Assembly: GCF_042926695.1 (NCBI RefSeq) | Contig: NZ_CP170642.1 | Span: 1,240,001 to 1,304,000 of the forward strand | Length of the DNA: 64,000 nucleotides | Source: Lonepinella koalarum | GTDB lineage: Bacteria; Pseudomonadota; Gammaproteobacteria; Enterobacterales; Pasteurellaceae | Direction: 5' to 3' | In this document: piece by piece, positions 1-9,185 of the stretch | Numbering within the stretch: the first letter of the stretch is position 1 | How the letters are laid out: the number at the start of each line of letters is the position of its first letter | Notes under the pieces: generated by a model | Database searches by the model: none | Told to the model about the DNA's origin: nothing | The model's input: the letters and a program-made list of their open reading frames with translations, nothing else | Made by a program: the position numbers and the translations under genes

Positions 1-58
1 TGAACCTACGACCCACTGGTCCCAAACCAGTTGCGCTACCAAGCTGCGCTACTCGCCG
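1..58 (-). tRNA. tRNA-Pro (TGG), 3' end cut by window edge
   Basis: The complement begins CGGCGAGTAGCGCAGCTTGG, the start of bacterial tRNA-Pro, and has the anticodon arm CTGGTTTGGGACCAG with TGG in the loop. The T arm begins at the window edge, so the 3' end is missing. It is the third tRNA of a minus-strand operon with Arg and His. In E. coli the matching operon is argX-hisR-leuT-proM, so this is the proM equivalent and the leuT position is absent (only about 20 bases separate it from the His gene). Confidence 0.95.
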
Positions 59-78
59 TTAGATTTACATAAAGTAAA

Positions 79-155
79 TGGGGTGGCTAATGGGATTCGA
101 ACCCACGACAACTGGAATCACAATCCAGGGCTCTACCAACTGAGCTATAGCCACC
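79..155 (-). tRNA. tRNA-His (GTG)
   Basis: The complement starts GGTGGCTATAGCTCAGTTGG and has an anticodon stem-loop with GTG in the loop. It carries a normal T arm (GGTTCGAATCC) and an encoded CCA end. The extra 5' G typical of tRNA-His is present in the DNA. It is the middle gene of the operon and almost identical to E. coli hisR. Confidence 0.97.
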
Positions 156-184
156 ATTGTTTTTTTGTTGTTTTGCATTGACTC

Positions 185-261
<77 letters not shown>

Positions 262-288
262 ACACATATTGCGTTGCAACGGAGGCGT

Positions 289-317
289 ATATTAATGATT
301 TTGCTCATTGTTGTCTA
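289..317 (-). promoter_or_regulatory. promoter of the tRNA operon
   Basis: On the minus strand there is a -35 TAGACA (312-317), a 17-base spacer and a -10 TAATAT (289-294), followed by a GC-rich discriminator (ACGCCTCC). Such discriminators are typical of growth-rate and stringently controlled stable-RNA promoters. The site lies about 28 bases upstream of the Arg tRNA. Confidence 0.75.
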
Positions 318-403
318 GCACTTTTTTCAAAAATTTTTAGTTTTTCTCACGTTAGCTGTTAATTTGTGCAATTTGTCTGGAATTTATTTCGGTTCCGATT
401 ATT

Positions 404-1126
404 TTATAACTTATTCATCACATAATAATAAGCATATCGCAATAAATTTAACTGGCGTTGCCAACGTGTGGGTTGGCTTAATAAACGATATAACCATTCC
501 AAATTCAATTTCCGCCATAATAACGGAGCCCGTTTGGTCTTACCCACCAACACATCAAAGCTCCCCCCTACCCCCATATAAAGGCAATCAGGATAAATCT
601 GTTGAGCTTTTTGCATAAAAATCTCTTGTTTTGGCGATCCCATAGCCACCGTCACCAACTTCGCTTTGCTTTGCTTAATTCGCTCAATCACCGCCCTTTC
701 TTCTTGTTCAGAAAAATAACCGTGCTGGCATCCCACAATATTCACTTGCTGATGCGATAATTTTTCTATCACCTGATTCACCACATCCGCTTGTCCCCCC
801 ACCAAAAAAACAGGCACGCTCAATTCTGCCGAACGTTGCAATAAGGCTTGCCATAAATCAATCCCTGCAATCCGTGTTAATTTTTGCCATTGGGGATATT
901 TCTTTTTAATGGAAAAAACCACGCTAATGCCGTCTGCATAGTTAAATTCTGCTTGCTGAATTAAGGCTTTCACTTGGGAATTTTTAGCACAGGCAATCAT
1001 TTTTTCCGCATTTATCGCAATCAATAAACCCGTTTTTATTTGTTTTGCTGAGATCAAATGATCAACCAACGCTTGCTGATTTTCAGGCACTAAAATAGCT
1101 ATTTCTCGAATGACAACTTTTTCCAT
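404..1126 (-). CDS. wecG: WecG, UDP-ManNAcA transferase of ECA synthesis
   Basis: A glycosyltransferase of the WecG/TagA/CpsF family, 240 residues. It adds N-acetylmannosaminuronic acid to GlcNAc-PP-undecaprenol to make ECA lipid II at the inner face of the inner membrane. Family landmarks visible are NAEKMIACAKNSQVKALIQQ near the N-terminus, ADGISVVF, and the late VAMGSPKQEIFMQKAQ and YMGVGGSFDVLVGKTKRAP blocks. The ATG at 1126 is chosen because AAAGGAAT lies 6 bases upstream; an upstream in-frame start at 1165 would only lengthen the overlap with wzyE. It is the last gene of the cluster, as in E. coli, with the tRNA operon next downstream. Confidence 0.93.
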   Translation of the reverse strand: MEKVVIREIAILVPENQQALVDHLISAKQIKTGLLIAINAEKMIACAKNSQVKALIQQAEFNYADGISVVFSIKKKYPQWQKLTRIAGIDLWQALLQRSAELSVPVFLVGGQADVVNQVIEKLSHQQVNIVGCQHGYFSEQEERAVIERIKQSKAKLVTVAMGSPKQEIFMQKAQQIYPDCLYMGVGGSFDVLVGKTKRAPLLWRKLNLEWLYRLLSQPTRWQRQLNLLRYAYYYVMNKL

Positions 1127-2391
1127 TTTACGATTCCTTTTGCTAATCCATACGCCACGCCCCAACCTATCGTCAAAAACACAAAACGAGAAACAAACGC
1201 ATCAAACCCTTCTCGCACTAACACCGTCAAGGTAAAAATATGCGAAAAACAATAGGCTTTTAACACCGCACTTTCATGACCTTTAGCCCAACGGTACAAC
1301 CCATCAAATCCTTTGACAACCAATGCCGAGCCAATCGCCCCCATTAAGATCATCGGATAACCCCCCATAATATAAAACGATCCAATTAAGGTCGGGGAAA
1401 TCGCCAAGCCCGCATAATAATGCTTAATCTCCCAAGTAAAATAATTTGCCGTATTTAACACTAAATCGGGACGTTCCGCCCATAAGGCTTTGGGAATATA
1501 CACATAAAAATCCCGAATGATGGGCATTAATCCTTGATATTCAATATTTTTTGTATTGAGAATGGTTGCCAAATTTTCCCACGGCGAAAAGGTATCCCGA
1601 GTTAAGTGTAAAAAACGAAACAACGTTTGTTCATCGTTAAAAGCTAACCCATATCGCCACATTGCCAATAAAAACATAGCGAAAACACCCAACAGGGCAA
1701 ATCCGCCGAATACTCGCCAAGAAAGATAGCCCTGAGCAATGCCAATCAACACAAACAAAGCAACCGCTAACGCCAAGTTTGCACGCGTGCCACCGATCAC
1801 CAGATAACTAAACACGCCGAAAGCCACCCCTAAGCACAGAAATTGCCACCAACGGCCTTTACTTGGTTGAATAAAATAAAAAATTAACAACGCTGGTAAG
1901 CAAAAATAAAAAAAACGTTTTAAGGCGACCGCACTCACTTGAGCCGAGAAAATCTGGTTATAGGCGGTTAATTTAAATAATAACAAACCATTCAGCCCAT
2001 AAAAAATCCCCATTGCCCCTAAACTTATCGCCAATAAAATCCACATCGTAACCTTTGCAGAAAAGTGCGGTGTATTTTTCTCGAGTTTTACTGGCAATAA
2101 ACGGGGATAAAATTTGCCTTGATAAAGCCAATAATAAAGTAAATAAAATCCTGTTGCGGTCAACAACGTTTGGCATAAGACCGCAAAAGGGGGCAATGAA
2201 ATATGAAAGCCATACATCAAGCCCATTGACAACGGAAAGCCTAAATAAAAGACCGACAAATAAACCAAGCTAAACAATAAATGAAAGGAAAAACCTTGCT
2301 GTTTTACATCTTGTTGTAATAAATAAAGCACCGCACTTAATAACAAAATATACAGCAAAGTCAACAAGATCAATTCAGGCAGTTCAAGCAT
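1099..2391 (-). CDS. wzyE: WzyE, ECA polymerase
   Basis: A 430-residue integral membrane protein with about ten hydrophobic segments, matching the WzyE family (about 450 residues in E. coli). It joins trisaccharide repeat units at the periplasmic face of the inner membrane to make ECA chains. Recognisable parts are an N-terminal MLELPELILLTLLYILLL segment, the GGTRANLALAVALF region and a long periplasmic loop with FSPWENLATILN and PIIRDFYVYIPKALW. It overlaps wecF by 8 bases upstream and wecG by 28 bases downstream, so the three genes are translationally linked. Confidence 0.92.
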   Translation of the reverse strand: MLELPELILLTLLYILLLSAVLYLLQQDVKQQGFSFHLLFSLVYLSVFYLGFPLSMGLMYGFHISLPPFAVLCQTLLTATGFYLLYYWLYQGKFYPRLLPVKLEKNTPHFSAKVTMWILLAISLGAMGIFYGLNGLLLFKLTAYNQIFSAQVSAVALKRFFYFCLPALLIFYFIQPSKGRWWQFLCLGVAFGVFSYLVIGGTRANLALAVALFVLIGIAQGYLSWRVFGGFALLGVFAMFLLAMWRYGLAFNDEQTLFRFLHLTRDTFSPWENLATILNTKNIEYQGLMPIIRDFYVYIPKALWAERPDLVLNTANYFTWEIKHYYAGLAISPTLIGSFYIMGGYPMILMGAIGSALVVKGFDGLYRWAKGHESAVLKAYCFSHIFTLTVLVREGFDAFVSRFVFLTIGWGVAYGLAKGIVKWKKLSFEK

Positions 2392-3472
2392 TCCCTTCCC
2401 CCTGTTGCAAAATCTGCGTTAATATAGCCAACCAACCTGCCATAAAATGGGGTTCAAAAAAGCCGATAGTTTCTTTATCCAGTGCGGTTAATTTTTGCTG
2501 AGTTTCTCGAATCCGTTGTTCACTCACTTGATTCTGCAACAGAAACGGCACTTGATATAATCGCATATCTTCAATAAAGGTATTTTTCGGATGTAACACC
2601 ACAGGCACATTAAATTGGGTTAATAAACACAAGGATCCCACCCCTTGCTGACGTTGAAAAATAAAATACGCCACATCACATTGATTAAGCAAAGCTAAAT
2701 AATCTTGAAATGGCATTTTTTCGGTTAAAATTTGCACCGCACTTTGAGCAAATAATCTGGTGGCGTGAGTGGACACTTGAGCAATATAATCGCCGTTATG
2801 TTCGGGATAGCCCATCGGAATAATAATCCGCACATTATCCCCAAGCTGTTGTTTTATTTGCTCCAATCCCACTAAATGACGATTAGACGGATCGCCAGAA
2901 TTGCCTAATAAAATGGTGAGTTTATCCGATTTTTGCTTTTCCTTTTTCATAGTCTGAAAACTGTGGTGCATTTTACTCGGGAAATAAACTAAATGCCCTT
3001 GCACATTCGGATTAATATACTGTTTAAAATAAGCTAAATCCCCCTGATAGCCTGCCACTGAAATTAATTTCTTTTGAATAAAACGGCGTAACGGATAAGC
3101 CAATTTAAATTTCCATTGTTGACTGTCTTCGTGTAAATCTGCCCCCCACATTTGCCAAGTGAGTCTTTCGGGTGGTAATTTGCCGAAAAAGATAGCAAAC
3201 CAAAGGGGAAAATTAAATTGACCGTGTAAATAAAAATAGTGTTGTGGATCGTGTTTTGCGAACCGACAGACGGCTTGAGCAATACTTTTTTTACTGTCAA
3301 ATTCCTGAATGTAAAGGCTCGGATATTGCTCTTGATAGCCGCTCCCCACCACCAACACTTGCTTAATGGCTTGTTTCGGTAATTGGGGTTGCAACTGCTC
3401 CGCTAAAAAACGCAACATCGTATGATTATGATGGGGAATGGGCGAACCTAAAACGTGAATAATCTGTTTCAT
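2384..3472 (-). CDS. wecF: WecF, Fuc4NAc transferase (ECA lipid III synthase)
   Basis: 362 residues, close to the 359 of E. coli WecF. It begins MKQIIHVLGSPIPHHNHTML, the family signature (HVLGS.IPHHN). It transfers 4-acetamido-4,6-dideoxy-D-galactose from its dTDP donor to ECA lipid II, completing the trisaccharide. Other supporting parts are WQMWGADLHED and the ILLGNSGDPSNRH block. Its presence implies a supply of dTDP-Fuc4NAc, yet rffG, rffH, wecD and wecE are not in this cluster. It overlaps wzyE by 8 bases and wzxE by 4 bases. Confidence 0.93.
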   Translation of the reverse strand: MKQIIHVLGSPIPHHNHTMLRFLAEQLQPQLPKQAIKQVLVVGSGYQEQYPSLYIQEFDSKKSIAQAVCRFAKHDPQHYFYLHGQFNFPLWFAIFFGKLPPERLTWQMWGADLHEDSQQWKFKLAYPLRRFIQKKLISVAGYQGDLAYFKQYINPNVQGHLVYFPSKMHHSFQTMKKEKQKSDKLTILLGNSGDPSNRHLVGLEQIKQQLGDNVRIIIPMGYPEHNGDYIAQVSTHATRLFAQSAVQILTEKMPFQDYLALLNQCDVAYFIFQRQQGVGSLCLLTQFNVPVVLHPKNTFIEDMRLYQVPFLLQNQVSEQRIRETQQKLTALDKETIGFFEPHFMAGWLAILTQILQQGEGNA

Positions 3473-4737
3473 TTTTTACTCCCATAATCCAGCTTAAATA
3501 AAACCCAACAAAAACCGAAATAAATCATATAGCAAAGTCCATAGCCTAAGGTTGCCCCTGCGACACCCTGTTGTGCGATACCATAACTGGATAAGCCAAA
3601 TAATAATACTCCCTGAACAATTTCAGCACAAATATAGCGACCAGTTGCGGCTTTGGCGAGCCATAAATAACCAAAAACGTAACTCGCCACTTTAAACAGA
3701 TCGCCCACTAATTGCCAACCAAACAGCTCAGACATTGGGGTAAAATCAGGGCTAAATAACAGTATAATTAAATAATCTCGCGAAAAAAACACCAATAATG
3801 CCAGAGCTAACGCCAACAGAAAAATAAAACCCAAGGCTTTTTCGGCTTCTTTTTGAATCGCCGATTTCTCACTTAATTTGGCAAAAGTTGGCAATAAATA
3901 CACGGAAAATGCGGTGGTTAAAAGCTGTAAATAGGCATCAGAAATACGGCTTAATCCTTGCCATAAACCCACCGCACTTAAGCCTTGACTGTCGATTAAT
4001 TGATTACGCAATAAAATATACACCACTGGCATTGTGCAAGCCGTCACCAAAGTCATTAGCATATAACGGCTCAATAATGCACTGATCGAGAAATCAAATT
4101 TAGGTTTTAACCATTGCCAATGCCAATGTTGCTTGAATAAGGCAATTAAACTGGGGACAACAATCAAGGCAGGAATACAGGCAAAACCGATTAACGCCCC
4201 TTGATAGCCCCATATCCATAAACAAAACAGCAACCACAATGCTCCCACTAAATTAGCAAAAATAGAACTCATCGCACAGGCTTTGGCTTGACGTTGTCCT
4301 TTTAAAATGGCGATAAAATAATTACCCAATGCCATTAAGCATTGCAACAAGGCAAGCAGTTGAATGATTAGACTGTAATCGGCGGTTTGAAATAAAAACA
4401 AGGAAATGGGTTGAGCAAACAGCAAGCCAATCAGAGCCAACATCGCTGAAACCGACATAATCCATAGACTACTTACGCCTAAAATGGCTTGTAACCGTTG
4501 CGGATCTTGCTCATATTCGGCTACAAATTTGGTCACTGCATTTAAAATTCCTGCCCCTGACAGCACGCCCAGCACCGTGAGCAAGGTCATATAATTTGCC
4601 GCCTGTCCTAACCCTGCCGAACCAAAATTTAGAGCAAAGATTTTAATGACTACTAGACCTATAATGAGCTTAATCGCGACAGCGGTGGATGTCCAAAGGG
4701 TTGTACTGGTTAAGGTTGGTTTTGTGATGGTTGACAT
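3469..4737 (-). CDS. wzxE: WzxE, ECA lipid III flippase
   Basis: A 422-residue MATE/MOP-superfamily flippase with about twelve hydrophobic helices (E. coli WzxE 416). It moves undecaprenyl-PP-trisaccharide from the cytoplasmic to the periplasmic leaflet. The ATG at 4737 gives MSTITKPTLTSTTLWTSTAV; the frame is open up to 4833 but that stretch is hydrophilic and overlaps wecC, so I did not use it. The gene lies 29 bases downstream of wecC. In E. coli four genes for dTDP-Fuc4NAc synthesis sit in exactly this interval. Confidence 0.92.
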   Translation of the reverse strand: MSTITKPTLTSTTLWTSTAVAIKLIIGLVVIKIFALNFGSAGLGQAANYMTLLTVLGVLSGAGILNAVTKFVAEYEQDPQRLQAILGVSSLWIMSVSAMLALIGLLFAQPISLFLFQTADYSLIIQLLALLQCLMALGNYFIAILKGQRQAKACAMSSIFANLVGALWLLFCLWIWGYQGALIGFACIPALIVVPSLIALFKQHWHWQWLKPKFDFSISALLSRYMLMTLVTACTMPVVYILLRNQLIDSQGLSAVGLWQGLSRISDAYLQLLTTAFSVYLLPTFAKLSEKSAIQKEAEKALGFIFLLALALALLVFFSRDYLIILLFSPDFTPMSELFGWQLVGDLFKVASYVFGYLWLAKAATGRYICAEIVQGVLLFGLSSYGIAQQGVAGATLGYGLCYMIYFGFCWVLFKLDYGSKK

Positions 4738-4766
4738 ATCCGTGACCGCCTTTATTTTTGCCGTTT

Positions 4767-6020
4767 TTACACCGTCGCACCGCAAAAATCTAAATAAACT
4801 TGCGTTGAATCTGGCTTGATTGTAGCAAAACAAGAATGTTTCACCAAATGTACAATGATGTCTGCTTGCTGAACGGCGGTGGAAAAATCCGTTAATTTTA
4901 CCTGATTAGCTAAGATCACTGGCAATGTCTGAATATGGGGTTCTACCGCCCAAATTTCGCCCTGATGCCATTGAGCAAGGGCTTGTGTAATCAGAACGGC
5001 AGGACTTTCTCGCAAATCGTCCACATCGGCTTTAAAACTTAACCCTAAACAGGCGATCTTAATTTCATCAGGACGACAATTTTTTGCCATCATCAAATCC
5101 GCCACGGCGACTTTTATTTTTTCTACGACCCAAACAGGCTTATGATTATTCACTTCTCGAGCAGTACGGATCAATTTTGCCTGTTCTGGGGATTGTGAAC
5201 AAATAAAATAGGGATCCACCGCAATACAATGTCCGCCCACGCCAACACCCGGCTGTAAAATGTCTACTCTCGGATGATGATTCGCCAGTTTAATCAATTC
5301 CCACACATCAATACCTTGTTGATCACAAATCAGCGACAATTCATTGGCAAAGGCAATATTCACATCTCGAAAACTGTTTTCCGTCAGCTTGCACATTTCG
5401 GCAGTTTTGGCATTGGTCGCAAGACATTTGCCTTGTACAACATCTTGGTAAAAATCCACCGCACTTTGCGTACAAGCTGGCGTTAATCCGCCAATTACCC
5501 GATCATTTTGTACTAACTCTTGCATCATTTTGCTCGGTAGCACACGTTCAGGGCAATAGGCAATTTGTACATCTGCTGTATTTTGAAAGAACAACGGAAA
5601 GCTCAAATCAGGGCGTAAATGCTGTAACCATTGAGCAACTTTTTCCGTTGTGCCAACTGGCACCGTAGATTCAATAATCACCAAATTGCCTTTTTGCAAA
5701 TGCGGGGAAATTTGTTGGATGGCTTGTTGCAAATAACTTAGATCCGCTGTCAAATCCGCTTTCAACGGTGTCGGCACGGCAATCAAAAAAATATCCGCTT
5801 TTTTTACATCTGAACTGACAAAAAGTCGCCCCGATTGCACCGCACTTTTCAACGCATCGGCTAATTCAGGTTCGGTGGTCGTGATTTGTGCTTGCTGAAT
5901 AGCACAAATTTTGCTCACATCCGTATCCATTCCATACACAATATGCCCTAAATTCGCCAAAATCACCGCCGTTGGCAAGCCAATATATCCCAATCCAATT
6001 ACCGAAATTTGCTTAGTCAT
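4767..6020 (-). CDS. wecC: WecC, UDP-N-acetyl-D-mannosamine dehydrogenase
   Basis: 417 residues of the UDP-glucose/UDP-ManNAc dehydrogenase family. It oxidises UDP-ManNAc to UDP-ManNAcA with two NAD+. The Rossmann motif GLGYIGLPTA is at residues 9-18, and the catalytic cysteine lies in GVGVGGHCIAVDP (Cys265). The central TENSFRDVNIAFANEL helix and the C-terminal LGLSFKADVDDLRESPA block are also typical. It overlaps wecB by 8 bases, so the epimerase and dehydrogenase are co-translated, making the ManNAcA donor for WecG. Confidence 0.95.
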   Translation of the reverse strand: MTKQISVIGLGYIGLPTAVILANLGHIVYGMDTDVSKICAIQQAQITTTEPELADALKSAVQSGRLFVSSDVKKADIFLIAVPTPLKADLTADLSYLQQAIQQISPHLQKGNLVIIESTVPVGTTEKVAQWLQHLRPDLSFPLFFQNTADVQIAYCPERVLPSKMMQELVQNDRVIGGLTPACTQSAVDFYQDVVQGKCLATNAKTAEMCKLTENSFRDVNIAFANELSLICDQQGIDVWELIKLANHHPRVDILQPGVGVGGHCIAVDPYFICSQSPEQAKLIRTAREVNNHKPVWVVEKIKVAVADLMMAKNCRPDEIKIACLGLSFKADVDDLRESPAVLITQALAQWHQGEIWAVEPHIQTLPVILANQVKLTDFSTAVQQADIIVHLVKHSCFATIKPDSTQVYLDFCGATV

Positions 6021-7122
6021 TTTTTACTATCTGTTTGATAAATTGAACAATCCGCTCACAAGCCTTGCCGTCACCGTACAAGGTGCTGGCTTGTGCCATT
6101 TGTTGATATTTTATTGGATTTTTCGCCAACGCATCCACGGCATTAACAATAGCAGAATGTTCCACCTTTACGCGTTGCACAATCCCTGAGTTTTCCGCTT
6201 CAGTTCGTTCCGTCTGATCTCGCAATAATAAAACAGGTTTACCCAATGCAGTGGCCTCTTCTTGAATGCCGCCCGAATCCGTTAAAATTAAAAAGGCTTG
6301 TTGCATTAATTGCACAAAATCGACATAGGGCAACGGATCGGTTAAGCGAATATTGGCTTGATGCTGTAATAATTGATAAACAGGCTCTCGCACCTGTGGA
6401 TTGGGATGAACAGGAAAAATGATTTGCCAACCTTGTTGAGCCAATGCCATTAAACTGTGACACAATTGCTCAATGCCCTTGCCCCAATTTTCTCGGCGGT
6501 GCATCGTGACTAAGAGCATTTTTTTATGGGGTTCAAGCGAAAAAAGTGCGGTGTTTTTTGGTGGATTTTTTTGTATCCAGTGCAACGCATCAATCACCGT
6601 ATTGCCTGTCACCACAATATGTTGTTCAGGATAATTTTCCGCTAATAAATGTTGTTTGGCTTGCGGTGTTGGAGCAAAATGCCAACGTGCTAACACGGAT
6701 GTTAAACGGCGATTGGTTTCTTCGGGAAAAGGGGAATAAGGTTGATAAGTGCGTAAACCCGCCTCAATATGCCCCACAGGAATTTGTTGATAATAACAGG
6801 CTAAACTGGTAGCAAAAGCGGTGGTGGTATCACCTTGTACTAAGACTAAATCGGGACGAAACTCGGTTAAAACGCACCGCACTTTTGGCAAAATTCGTGC
6901 GGTTAGATCGGTTAAATCCTGTTCCGCTTGCATCACATCAAGATCAAAATCAGGCTGTAAATCAAACAGACTCAACACCTGATCGAGCATATCTCGGTGT
7001 TGTCCTGTGACACAAATTCGGCTGTCAAATTCTACTTGCTCCGCTAGCAATTTCACTAATGGAGCAAGTTTAATGGCTTCCGGTCTAGTGCCAAAAACCG
7101 TTAAGATCTTAAACTTCGCCAT
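6013..7122 (-). CDS. wecB: WecB, UDP-GlcNAc 2-epimerase (non-hydrolysing)
   Basis: 369 residues (E. coli 376). It interconverts UDP-GlcNAc and UDP-ManNAc. The N-terminal TVFGTRPEAIKLAPLV, VQGDTTTAF, GHIEAGLRTY, PFPEETNRRL and TDSGGIQEEATALGKPVLLLRD motifs are all present, covering both halves of the GT-B-like fold. It starts 8 bases after the wzzE stop and overlaps wecC. The reaction feeds WecC and hence the ManNAcA residue of ECA. Confidence 0.96.
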   Translation of the reverse strand: MAKFKILTVFGTRPEAIKLAPLVKLLAEQVEFDSRICVTGQHRDMLDQVLSLFDLQPDFDLDVMQAEQDLTDLTARILPKVRCVLTEFRPDLVLVQGDTTTAFATSLACYYQQIPVGHIEAGLRTYQPYSPFPEETNRRLTSVLARWHFAPTPQAKQHLLAENYPEQHIVVTGNTVIDALHWIQKNPPKNTALFSLEPHKKMLLVTMHRRENWGKGIEQLCHSLMALAQQGWQIIFPVHPNPQVREPVYQLLQHQANIRLTDPLPYVDFVQLMQQAFLILTDSGGIQEEATALGKPVLLLRDQTERTEAENSGIVQRVKVEHSAIVNAVDALAKNPIKYQQMAQASTLYGDGKACERIVQFIKQIVKND

Positions 7123-7130
7123 TCACGCTA

Positions 7131-7925
7131 TTAATTGTGATTGTTTTGTTTACGTCCAGCAAAAATCAATGCCAGCAATAAACCGAATAAGAAACCAACC
7201 GCTCCGCCCACTTCCATCCATAATAGCCGATCCGGTGATGCCACTTTCGGTTGGGTTGGTGATTTTAAATAACTAAAGGTGACTAATTGATTATCTAATG
7301 GTGAAACTGATTTCATCATATTTAATTTACCTTGCCAACTTAATTCGCCCGGCTTAGCATTATCTGTACTTTGTTGAGCAGCTAAATTTACCTGATTAAA
7401 TAAAGTTTTCCATTTGGCAATTAATTCTTTATACAAGCTCTGTTGAGCAAGATAATTAGTATATTTGACAAAATTATCCAATTGCTCTGTGGCTTGTTTT
7501 GGATTATCTAATGCTAAACTAATACGATCAGGAATATTACGAGCTGGATTACCTTCAATAAATTGTGTGTTTTCAATTAACTCTTGTAAAAAAGCATTAT
7601 CTTTTTCTTCAATACCCGTTTGACGTTGTTTATAGAAATCAGAATTTAACCAAAAGTTTGCAAGGCTATCATAGGTCTTTAATTGTTGTTTAAATCCATT
7701 ATAAACAACATCTACCGTTTCTTTTTGATCTTCCTGTTTATTACCATTTAATAGTTGATACATTTCAAACAAAGAAAAATATGTACCAAGTTGCTCCACA
7801 TTTGGCTGACGAATTTCCACTTCCGCTTTCCATTGTTGTTTCATGGCATAGCTACCGCCATAACCTGCACCAGCAAAAAGTGCGGTGAAAAAAATAACCA
7901 ATAATAACCCTTTTAAAAATTTCAT
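7131..7925 (-). CDS. wzzE: WzzE-like chain-length regulator, short form
   Basis: 264 residues with one transmembrane helix near each end (about 5-28 and 236-257), the layout of Wzz polysaccharide co-polymerases. The middle is a hydrophilic, helix-rich periplasmic part, and the C-terminal helix VGGAVGFLFGLLLALIF is glycine-rich as in the family. E. coli WzzE is 348 residues, so this protein lacks roughly 80 residues of the periplasmic domain. Its place between wecA and wecB is that of wzzE. It should set the modal length of the ECA-like chain with WzyE; sequence resemblance is weaker than for its neighbours. Confidence 0.8.
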   Translation of the reverse strand: MKFLKGLLLVIFFTALFAGAGYGGSYAMKQQWKAEVEIRQPNVEQLGTYFSLFEMYQLLNGNKQEDQKETVDVVYNGFKQQLKTYDSLANFWLNSDFYKQRQTGIEEKDNAFLQELIENTQFIEGNPARNIPDRISLALDNPKQATEQLDNFVKYTNYLAQQSLYKELIAKWKTLFNQVNLAAQQSTDNAKPGELSWQGKLNMMKSVSPLDNQLVTFSYLKSPTQPKVASPDRLLWMEVGGAVGFLFGLLLALIFAGRKQNNHN

Positions 7926-7951
7926 CGTATTTCCTAATTTAAAAAATAATT

Positions 7952-9031
7952 TTACATTGATGGCGTTTTTGCTTTACGTAATAAGCGGCGACGATGACGG
8001 CGAATAAAACGGGTGATCCGCCAAGCTCTTGTAATAGAATAAGAATACATAAAAAACAACCCAATAAATAAAATAAACATCAACCATTCATTAATATAAT
8101 AAATTTCACCTAAAATACCAAATCCTGCACAAAGTGCCGCAATAAAGGTAATCAACATAAAGGCTTGTTTATGGGTTAACCCTGCTCGTACCATCAAGTG
8201 ATGCACATGCAAACGGTCGGGACGAAATGGACTTTTGCCCTTACGCAAACGACGATAAATAATCGCTACCATATCAATTAACGGAATAGCCACCAACCAT
8301 AAGGCAGTCACTGGGTTCATCGGATGCCCTTTGCCTTGAGTACTTAATAATAAGATCCAAATAATGGTAAAACCAATGAGCGTACTGCCACTGTCGCCCA
8401 TAAAAATTTTATATTTTTTACCAAACGGAATACACAGGTTAAACATGGCATACGGTATAATCGCCACAATTAAGGCAAAACACCAACGTGCCAGATCATA
8501 TTGATTATCCATATACATCAAAATTCCCACCCCAGCAAATGCCACGCTAGACAAGCCACCGAGTAAGCCGTCAATACCATCAATCATATTAAACGCATTA
8601 ATAATCGCAATAGTAGCAAATACCGTAATCACCACACCAATCCAACCGAGCGTCACGGTAAAAGGTCCAATAATTTGTCCTAAGTGTTCAAGGGATAAAC
8701 GTCCATAATAGATCATAAATACGGCTAACACTGCCTGAATACCTGCCCGAATAAAAGGACTAATATCATAACGGTCATCTAAAATCCCAATCGCCAACAG
8801 CACAAAAACACTAAATAAATAAAGCTGGGGTAACTTGGTTTGATCCCATTGTAATATATAAAAACACAGGTTCCCTACAAAGAGAGAGATCCCCCCAATT
8901 AAAGGAATCGCTCCCTGATGGCGTTTACGATAATTGGGTTTATCCACCAACCCCAGCGCAATTGCAACCGGACGCATAATTACAATAGTAAGAAAAGATG
9001 CTAAAAATGTTAACAATAAATCTAACCACAT
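7952..9031 (-). CDS. wecA: WecA, UDP-GlcNAc:undecaprenyl-phosphate GlcNAc-1-P transferase
   Basis: A 359-residue polytopic membrane enzyme that starts ECA (and some O-antigen) synthesis by making GlcNAc-PP-undecaprenol. Landmarks are GLVDKPNYRKRHQG, PLIGGISLF, the catalytic NAFNMIDGIDGL region and the cytoplasmic PFRPDRLHVHHLMVRAGLT loop. The ATG at 9031 gives a normal-length first helix (MWLDLLLTFLASFL). The frame is open 18 codons further up, but AAAGGAT precedes the chosen ATG, although closely. It is the first gene of the cluster and is divergent from hemL. Confidence 0.94.
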   Translation of the reverse strand: MWLDLLLTFLASFLTIVIMRPVAIALGLVDKPNYRKRHQGAIPLIGGISLFVGNLCFYILQWDQTKLPQLYLFSVFVLLAIGILDDRYDISPFIRAGIQAVLAVFMIYYGRLSLEHLGQIIGPFTVTLGWIGVVITVFATIAIINAFNMIDGIDGLLGGLSSVAFAGVGILMYMDNQYDLARWCFALIVAIIPYAMFNLCIPFGKKYKIFMGDSGSTLIGFTIIWILLLSTQGKGHPMNPVTALWLVAIPLIDMVAIIYRRLRKGKSPFRPDRLHVHHLMVRAGLTHKQAFMLITFIAALCAGFGILGEIYYINEWLMFILFIGLFFMYSYSITRAWRITRFIRRHRRRLLRKAKTPSM

Positions 9032-9185
9032 ATCCTTTGTTTGCCTTATCAAGCTACAGCTAAAAAATATTGCAAAGCATAGCATTAATCCTATTTGATT
9101 GCAGAATATTTTTTACAAAAAAGCGAAAATCCGCTAGAAAATACAGTACAATAATCTTAGATGAGTGATTATAAAAGGAAAAAAC

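Noticed and set aside
3469..4833. Longer 454-residue WzxE starting at 4833
   Set aside because: The extra 32 residues are hydrophilic, overlap the wecC 3' end and have no counterpart in WzxE; the ATG at 4737 gives the normal length.
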